Positions 7,846 through 12,046 of a stretch of 12,046 bases of DNA are shown one piece after another. The translations under genes were made by a program, and so were the position numbers. The DNA comes from Avisuccinivibrio_A sp964399665 (GTDB lineage Bacteria; Pseudomonadota; Gammaproteobacteria; Enterobacterales; Succinivibrionaceae), in NCBI GenBank assembly GCA_964399665.1, contig CAYNSI010000054.1, forward strand, positions 1-12,046, in the 5' to 3' direction. The notes beneath the pieces were generated by a model. The model did no database searches. It was not told where the DNA came from and saw only the letters and a program-made list of their open reading frames with translations. How positions within the stretch are numbered: position 1 is the first letter of the stretch; each line of letters starts with the position of its first letter.

Positions 7846-7887
7846 CTGCTGCCTGCAGCAGACTCAAATTACAGCCTGCAGCAGGCT
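7846..7887. repeat. Two direct GCCTGCAGCAG repeats with competing hairpins between fucI and the IclR gene
   Basis: The 11-base word GCCTGCAGCAG occurs at 7851-7861 and 7874-7884, 23 bases apart or about two helical turns. Each copy can form a small hairpin: CTGCTG 7846-7851 with CAGCAG 7856-7861, and AGCCTG 7873-7878 with CAGGCT 7882-7887. CTGCTGC 7846-7852 can instead pair with GCAGCAG 7878-7884, which excludes both local hairpins. On the - strand no T run follows, so this is not a strong terminator of fucI. A regulator operator, a partial attenuator or an mRNA processing site are all possible. Confidence 0.5.
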
Positions 7888-7901
7888 TTTGCTGTCAAAA
7901 A

Positions 7902-9695
7902 CTACTTGTAAAGCGGACCATAAGCCTTACAGGCTCTGTAGTCCTGACCTTCCTTGTCCATCCCAAAGCTGTTCCAGCAGGCAGGACGGAAGATCTGCTC
8001 TTCAGGCACATTGTGCATGCATACTGGGATGCGCAGCATGGAGCACAGGGTAATAAGATCCGCGCCGATATGACCGTAACTTATGGCTCCGTGATTGGCT
8101 CCCCAATTGTTCATGACTTCATAAACTCCTGCAAAGGCACCTTTGCCGGTAATCCTGGGCGCAAACCAGGTGCACGGCCAGGTATAGTCAGTGCGCTTCC
8201 ATAAAGCATCAGACACCTCAAAAGGAAGCTTGGCCGTCCAGCCTTCGGCAATTTGCATCACAGGACCCAAGCCCTTGACCAAATTGATCCGGGCCATGGT
8301 AACCGGCATCTCGACACTGGTTAAAAACCGGGAAGAAAACCCGCCGCCCCTAAAATAGCCATTGTCAGCAGCATTCCAGGTCGTAGCCTTAAGACAGGCT
8401 TCAATATCAGCATCTGTCATTTCCCAAAAAGGCTTGATGCAGGGATTGCCTTGGCTGTCTTTGGCCTCTCCGCTGGCATCAAGGCAGGTAGCCCCGGAGT
8501 TGATTAAATGAATAATGCCCCCGGCCTCTTTGGCATGCCCGGTAAGTTCATATCCTGTCACCCTTTTAACGGACTTGCAGTTCCAGCAGGTTCTGACATC
8601 AGAAAACATCTGGGCGGTATTGGTCAAAAGCTTGTTAAAAAGCATGGTAGCCCCGTTGAGGGTGTCATTTTCCGTGGCAAAGACAAAAGTCTCCCTGGCT
8701 CCTTCCCAGTCAAAGGAAGAATTTAACAAAGCCTCTGCAAAGTCGGTATTAGGATAATGGTCAGTCCACTGTCTCTGCCCCTGGAAGCCTCCTGCAATGG
8801 CATTAAATCCTAAAGCCTCTTCTTCACGTCCTTCAGGAAGATTGTTGTTACCCTGCAAAAGATCCTTGATAATCACCATGGATTTGACGACAAACTCAAA
8901 GTTCTTTTGGATTTCCTCATCGCTTTTGCGGACAAACTCAGGATTCTTGTCAAAGCCTATTGGGCATTTTTCTTTGGCCCATTTAAGAGCCTTTTGGTAT
9001 TCCTCTTCATTGTAAATATGCTCTTCCATGCGCCTTAAGAGTTCAACCTCATCAACGGATTCAACCCTCATTCCCAGGTATTCTTCAAAGAAATCGATAT
9101 TTACCATGGATCCTGCAATTCCCATGCATGAGGCACCTATCTGCAGATAGGCCTTGCCCTGCATGGTTTTGGCAGCAATTGCAGCACGCGCAAACCGCAG
9201 GATCTTATCTTTGACATCATCAGGAATGGTTTCATCATCGGCTTCCTGGACGTCACGGCCGTAAATCCCAAAGGCAGGAAGTCCTTTCTGGGCGTAGCCT
9301 GCTAAGACACTTGCAAGATAGACCGCCCCCGGGCGCTCCGTGGCATTAAGTCCCCACACGCCTTTGATGGTCAGAGGATCCATATCCATGGTTTCGGCAC
9401 CATAGCACCAGCATGGAGTGACAGTAAGGCTGATGTCAACACCCATTGCCTTGAATTCTGCGGCACACTTGGCAGCCTCAGCCCCGCGGCCTATGGTAGT
9501 GCTGCAAATTACAACTTTTGCAGGATCTCCATTGGAATAGCGAAGATTATCCTCAATAAGCTTTGCTGCCGCCCTTGCCATGCTCATAGTCTGAGCCTCA
9601 AGCGACTGTCTTACCTGCAGCGGCCCCAAACGGGCATCAATAACGGGACGGATCCCAATGACAGGATAACTGCCTATGTAGCGGTTGTGTGCCAT
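7902..9695 (-). CDS. fucI: L-fucose (D-arabinose) isomerase
   Basis: FucI is a cytoplasmic Mn2+-dependent ketol isomerase converting L-fucose to L-fuculose; the same enzyme class converts D-arabinose to D-ribulose. The 597 residues compare with 591 in E. coli, and the match is full length. Catalytic and metal residues are in place: E342 in FATENDTLNG, D366 in FSDVRTCW and H535 in WGANHGAISYGHIG, equivalent to E337, D361 and H528 of E. coli. IGIRPVIDARLGP near the N terminus and GRDVQEADDETIPDD at 146-160 are also typical. AAGAGGAG just upstream of the ATG is a strong ribosome site. It is the first gene of the - strand unit, reading from the 426-base control region shared with the AraC gene. 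No fuculokinase or fuculose-phosphate aldolase gene is present in the window, so the physiological substrate is open. Confidence 0.95.
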   Translation of the reverse strand: MAHNRYIGSYPVIGIRPVIDARLGPLQVRQSLEAQTMSMARAAAKLIEDNLRYSNGDPAKVVICSTTIGRGAEAAKCAAEFKAMGVDISLTVTPCWCYGAETMDMDPLTIKGVWGLNATERPGAVYLASVLAGYAQKGLPAFGIYGRDVQEADDETIPDDVKDKILRFARAAIAAKTMQGKAYLQIGASCMGIAGSMVNIDFFEEYLGMRVESVDEVELLRRMEEHIYNEEEYQKALKWAKEKCPIGFDKNPEFVRKSDEEIQKNFEFVVKSMVIIKDLLQGNNNLPEGREEEALGFNAIAGGFQGQRQWTDHYPNTDFAEALLNSSFDWEGARETFVFATENDTLNGATMLFNKLLTNTAQMFSDVRTCWNCKSVKRVTGYELTGHAKEAGGIIHLINSGATCLDASGEAKDSQGNPCIKPFWEMTDADIEACLKATTWNAADNGYFRGGGFSSRFLTSVEMPVTMARINLVKGLGPVMQIAEGWTAKLPFEVSDALWKRTDYTWPCTWFAPRITGKGAFAGVYEVMNNWGANHGAISYGHIGADLITLCSMLRIPVCMHNVPEEQIFRPACWNSFGMDKEGQDYRACKAYGPLYK

Positions 9696-9752
9696 AGCAA
9701 CTCCTCTTAATAAAAAACTCCAATTGGGTAAGGGTATTTTGACCTCTAAGAC

Positions 9753-9780
9753 AGATAAGGGGCAAGAGAATTTGGCGCAA
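9753..9780 (-). promoter_or_regulatory. Possible sigma-70 promoter of fucI
   Basis: Read on the - strand, TTGCGC (9780-9775) and TTATCT (9758-9753) are separated by 16 bases. Both are imperfect matches to the -35 and -10 consensus. A start near 9746 would give a leader of about 50 bases before the strong fucI ribosome site. The spacing suits an activator-dependent promoter, but AT-rich DNA gives such matches by chance. Confidence 0.35.
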
Positions 9781-9823
9781 TTAATATGACAATATTCACT
9801 TTATTTTAAGCTTTATAAAAATC

Positions 9824-9839
9824 TGTGAGCAGTATCATA
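9824..9839. promoter_or_regulatory. CRP-like binding site
   Basis: TGTGA-GCAGTA-TCATA matches the CRP consensus TGTGA-N6-TCACA at nine of ten positions in the half-sites. It lies about 130 bases upstream of the fucI start, roughly 85 bases before the proposed transcription start, a distance compatible with class I activation. Catabolite control of a sugar isomerase operon through CRP is well known for the E. coli fuc genes. Binding here is inferred only. Confidence 0.5.
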
Positions 9840-9940
9840 TCTTGGTGCTGGAAAGGCAGCAAAATCAAATATTAAAATTACCGCAAGGTCAAAGTTAGAA
9901 AAACTGCTGCACAAGTGAAGATGATTTTTTTGGATTTTTA

Positions 9941-9956
9941 GCTTTGATATCAAGGC
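9941..9956. promoter_or_regulatory. Palindrome, candidate regulator operator
   Basis: GCT-TTGATATCAA-GGC has a perfect 10-base centre (TTGATATCAA, 9944-9953), with GC/GC pairing again after one mismatch. It lies midway between the two divergent genes. IclR-family dimers use palindromes of about this size, so it is a candidate operator, but short AT-rich palindromes also arise by chance. Confidence 0.3.
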
Positions 9957-10121
9957 AAAACTGCCAAAAAACCAGTGGTTCTTCCCTTAGGGCCTTTGCA
10001 GCTTTTTTAAAATCAGGATGCCAAAAGAAATTTCACTAACTTTGAAGTTAAAGCGGCACAGGCGGAGATTTTAAGCTGCAGCCTTCAAGGTCTTTTTGGC
10101 AGATTTTCACCTAAGTTTACT

Positions 10122-11036
10122 ATGAGGGCCAAAGCGATGATGCCTTTGAACTCTGCCTACAATGAAAGATTTAAAAGGGGAACGGCTGAATTTCCCTTTG
10201 ACTATCATTACATTGACAAAAACCATCCCCGCTTTGTAATGCCCTTTCACTATCATGTTGATTTTGAAATCATCCGCGTTTTAAAAGGGAGGCTTAGGAT
10301 CATCCTGAATGAAAAAAGCTATGCTTTGACTGCAGGTGACTACCTCTTTATCGAAGGCGGCATCATCCATGGCGGCTATACTGACAACAGGGAGGATGTT
10401 TACGAATGCATTGTCTTTAATCTTGAGGCAATTTTTGACAAAAACGATCCTCTTTTGGCCCCCCTTCACGGTCTTTTAAATCATCAACTCTCTTTAAATA
10501 CCCTGTACCATAAAAATGATGTCCCCAAAATTGCCGCAGCCTGTGACGATTTTTTTGATGAGGTAAGATCCCCTGCAGGACACGGACTTTTGGCCTATGC
10601 TGCCTTGACCAGGCTTCTTGCCCTGATTTTCAATGAAGGACGTTACAGTAACTTTGCCGATAAGATCTCAAGCCGCTATCTTAAACACATTAGAAAAGGA
10701 AGCATCATCTTCCGCTTTATGTTTGATAATTACGCAGAAGACATTACCCTTGATGATCTAGCCTCATGTGTCGGGCTTAATCCCAAGTATTTTTGCAAAT
10801 TCTTCAAAGAGCTTACAGGAGATCGTCCCATTGACTATTTAAACCGCTTTCGCATTGAATGCGCGGCGGTAAAACTTACCTCTGCTGATATTCCCGTAAG
10901 TCAGATAGCCTATGACTGCGGCTTTAAAGATCCCTGCTACTTTACCAAACTCTTTAAACGTTATAAAAAACTCTCCCCGCGTGATTTCCGCCAAATCCAC
11001 AGCTCAATATCAGATAAGGATACAAATCCGTCCTAG
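10122..11036 (+). CDS. AraC-family transcriptional regulator with cupin sensor domain
   Basis: An effector-responsive regulator of 304 residues. Residues about 35-100 form the N-terminal cupin-like pocket, with HYHVDFEI (H43, H45, E49), an AGDYLFIEGG turn and H83. Residues about 200-292 are the two helix-turn-helix motifs: ITLDDLASCVGLNPKYFCKFF (208-228), RPIDYLNRFRIECA, VSQIAYDCGFKDPCYFTKLFKRY (259-281) and the closing SPRDFR. The listed ATG has no ribosome site. The ATG at 10137 (residue 6) has GAGG nine bases upstream, at 10124-10127, so the true protein probably starts there. The gene faces away from fucI and reads toward the lyase gene 171 bases on, so it probably activates one or both. 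Its ligand is unknown; the cupin suggests a sugar-like compound. Confidence 0.93.
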   Translation: MRAKAMMPLNSAYNERFKRGTAEFPFDYHYIDKNHPRFVMPFHYHVDFEIIRVLKGRLRIILNEKSYALTAGDYLFIEGGIIHGGYTDNREDVYECIVFNLEAIFDKNDPLLAPLHGLLNHQLSLNTLYHKNDVPKIAAACDDFFDEVRSPAGHGLLAYAALTRLLALIFNEGRYSNFADKISSRYLKHIRKGSIIFRFMFDNYAEDITLDDLASCVGLNPKYFCKFFKELTGDRPIDYLNRFRIECAAVKLTSADIPVSQIAYDCGFKDPCYFTKLFKRYKKLSPRDFRQIHSSISDKDTNPS

Positions 11037-11143
11037 ATCACAAAATCAGATCTCTTTGCCGAAAAACTGAATATTTTCCAACAATTGCATCACTTTAATA
11101 CAAAGCACAATCCTGCACGACAACTTATTATTTATCAGGATTA

Positions 11144-11171
11144 TTGCAAGGTTTTGCGGCAGGTTTATCAA
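11144..11171 (+). promoter_or_regulatory. Possible promoter of the DapA-like gene
   Basis: TTGCAA (11144-11149) and TATCAA (11166-11171) are separated by 16 bases in the 171-base gap after the AraC-family gene, and would give a leader of about 30 bases. Both are imperfect matches. I see no clear terminator between the AraC gene and this point, only a weak AGATC/GATCT repeat just past the stop, so read-through from the regulator is also possible. Confidence 0.3.
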
Positions 11172-11207
11172 TATTCCCTGCTGATTGGATAGTAAAATGG
11201 AGTGAAT

Positions 11208-12046
11208 ATGTCCCAAATTTCCTTTCCCGGCGGGGCCTGGCCCGTTATGCTGACCCCCTTTACTAAGAACAAAAAAGTCGACTATAAAGGACTTGAAGCC
11301 CTTACCAACTGGTATATCGAAAATGGCTGCAGCGGACTATTTGCAGACTGCCAGTCAAGCGAAATGTTTTTCCTTACCAAAGAAGAGCGGATCAAGATTG
11401 CCAAAACCGTGATCAAAACCGCAGCAGGGCGCGTTCCTGTCATAGCTTCGGGGCATATTTCAGACAGTCTTGAGGATCAAATAGACGAACTTAAGGCCAT
11501 CGCTAAACTCAATCCTGCAGCCTTGATCTTCATAACCAACCGATTTGCAGCAAAAGAAGACAGCAATGCAATCTGGCGCTCCAACCTCAAGAAAGTCATG
11601 TCCCAATTTCCTGCAGATTTGCCATTAGGTCTCTATGAATGCCCCTATCCTTACAAGAGGCTTTTGGACAGCGGCAATCTTAAATTCATCGCCGATACCG
11701 GCCGATTTTATTTTCTTAAAGATACCTGCTGTGACCTTACCCTTATTACCAAGAGGGCAGAGCTTTCCAAAGGATCTAATCTTAAAATCTACAATGCCAA
11801 CACCAGTACCCTGCTTGAGTCCCTCAAGGCAGGCTGCCACGGCTTCTGCGGGGTGATGGCATCATTCCAGATGAAAATCTATGCCTATTTGTGCGCCCAT
11901 TTAGATGATCCTAAGGCCCAAATTATCCAAGATCTGCTCTCGATAACCTCACTTATAGAGCTGCAGTACTATCCTGTTAATGCTAAGTACTACCTGCAAA
12001 CCTATGAAGGTCTGCCTATCAACACTACCTCAAGAACCAAGGATGC
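11208..12046 (+). CDS. DapA/NanA-superfamily class I lyase, partial at 3' end
   Basis: A Schiff-base (beta/alpha)8-barrel aldolase or dehydratase of the dihydrodipicolinate synthase/N-acetylneuraminate lyase superfamily. 279 codons are present and the frame runs off the window; about 20-30 residues should be missing. K171 in FLKDTCCD is the expected Schiff-base lysine and Y143 in YECPYPYKR the expected tyrosine. Other matches are GRVPVIASGHISDS (74-87), NANTSTLLESLKAG and CGVMASF. It is probably not a true DHDPS: the TTGE stretch is replaced by QSSE (49-52), and the arginine that binds the semialdehyde carboxylate (R138 in E. coli DapA) is a proline (P148). Related enzymes cleave 2-keto-3-deoxy sugar acids to pyruvate plus an aldehyde, or dehydrate them. 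GGAG five bases before the ATG supports this start over the in-frame GTG at 11202. The context suggests sugar-acid catabolism. Confidence 0.9.
   Translation, partial: MSQISFPGGAWPVMLTPFTKNKKVDYKGLEALTNWYIENGCSGLFADCQSSEMFFLTKEERIKIAKTVIKTAAGRVPVIASGHISDSLEDQIDELKAIAKLNPAALIFITNRFAAKEDSNAIWRSNLKKVMSQFPADLPLGLYECPYPYKRLLDSGNLKFIADTGRFYFLKDTCCDLTLITKRAELSKGSNLKIYNANTSTLLESLKAGCHGFCGVMASFQMKIYAYLCAHLDDPKAQIIQDLLSITSLIELQYYPVNAKYYLQTYEGLPINTTSRTKD

Larger units (their letters stand above)
9696..10121. promoter_or_regulatory. Divergent control region between fucI and the AraC-family gene
   Basis: This 426-base, AT-rich stretch carries no convincing gene and separates two divergent transcripts. It must contain the promoters of fucI (- strand) and of the AraC-family gene (+ strand). 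Visible elements are a possible fucI promoter at 9753-9780, an inverted repeat AATAT-GACA-ATATT at 9783-9796, a CRP-like site at 9824-9839 and a palindrome around TTGATATCAA at 9941-9956. I could not identify a convincing -35/-10 pair for the AraC-family gene. Confidence 0.7.

Noticed and set aside
7873..7890. AGCCTG-CAG-CAGGCT hairpin as the rho-independent terminator of fucI
   Set aside because: The T run follows on the + strand, not on the - strand where fucI is transcribed, and the stem is only 6 bp with a 3-base loop. Listed as a repeat instead.
11030..11060. AGATC...GATCT inverted repeat after the AraC-family gene as a terminator
   Set aside because: The stem is 5 bp, AT-rich, and not followed by a T tract.

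Overview
The window looks like a piece of a Gram-negative chromosome, most likely a gammaproteobacterium. Both the LPS core heptosyltransferase II and the Kdo transferase read as gammaproteobacterial-type proteins. A host-associated anaerobe such as a member of the Succinivibrionaceae would fit the style of the proteins, but that is a guess.

Layout. (1) Bases 2-332, + strand: the C-terminal part of a flavodoxin-fold NAD(P)H oxidoreductase, cut by the window edge and carrying an apparent one-base frameshift near base 48. (2) Bases 369-2771, - strand: two LPS inner-core genes, waaF followed by waaA. (3) Bases 2772-3095: a 324-base gap with a clear hairpin terminator at 3025-3052, which separates the LPS genes from the upstream operon. 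(4) Bases 3096-9695, - strand: a tightly packed catabolic unit. In transcription order it is fucI (aldose isomerase), an IclR-family regulator, a sialidase-like BNR beta-propeller protein, then tctC, tctB and tctA of a tripartite tricarboxylate transporter. (5) Bases 9696-10121: a 426-base divergent control region with a CRP-like site. (6) Bases 10122-11036, + strand: an AraC-family regulator. (7) From 11208 off the right end, + strand: a DapA/NanA-superfamily lyase that lacks canonical dihydrodipicolinate synthase residues.

How the parts may work together. Regions 4-7 look like one carbon-source utilisation locus. A periplasmic binding protein and TctAB would import an organic acid or acidic sugar. 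A BNR enzyme without a signal peptide would act on it in the cytoplasm. A class I pyruvate-type lyase would split a 2-keto-3-deoxy acid, and FucI would isomerise the resulting or accompanying aldose. One reading links all parts: Kdo or a related ulosonic acid is split to pyruvate plus D-arabinose, and FucI, which is also a D-arabinose isomerase, gives D-ribulose. The alternative is a locus for L-fucose or another deoxysugar. Nothing in the window fixes the substrate; no kinase or aldolase of the classical fucose pathway is present here. Two local regulators (IclR and AraC) and possibly CRP would control it.
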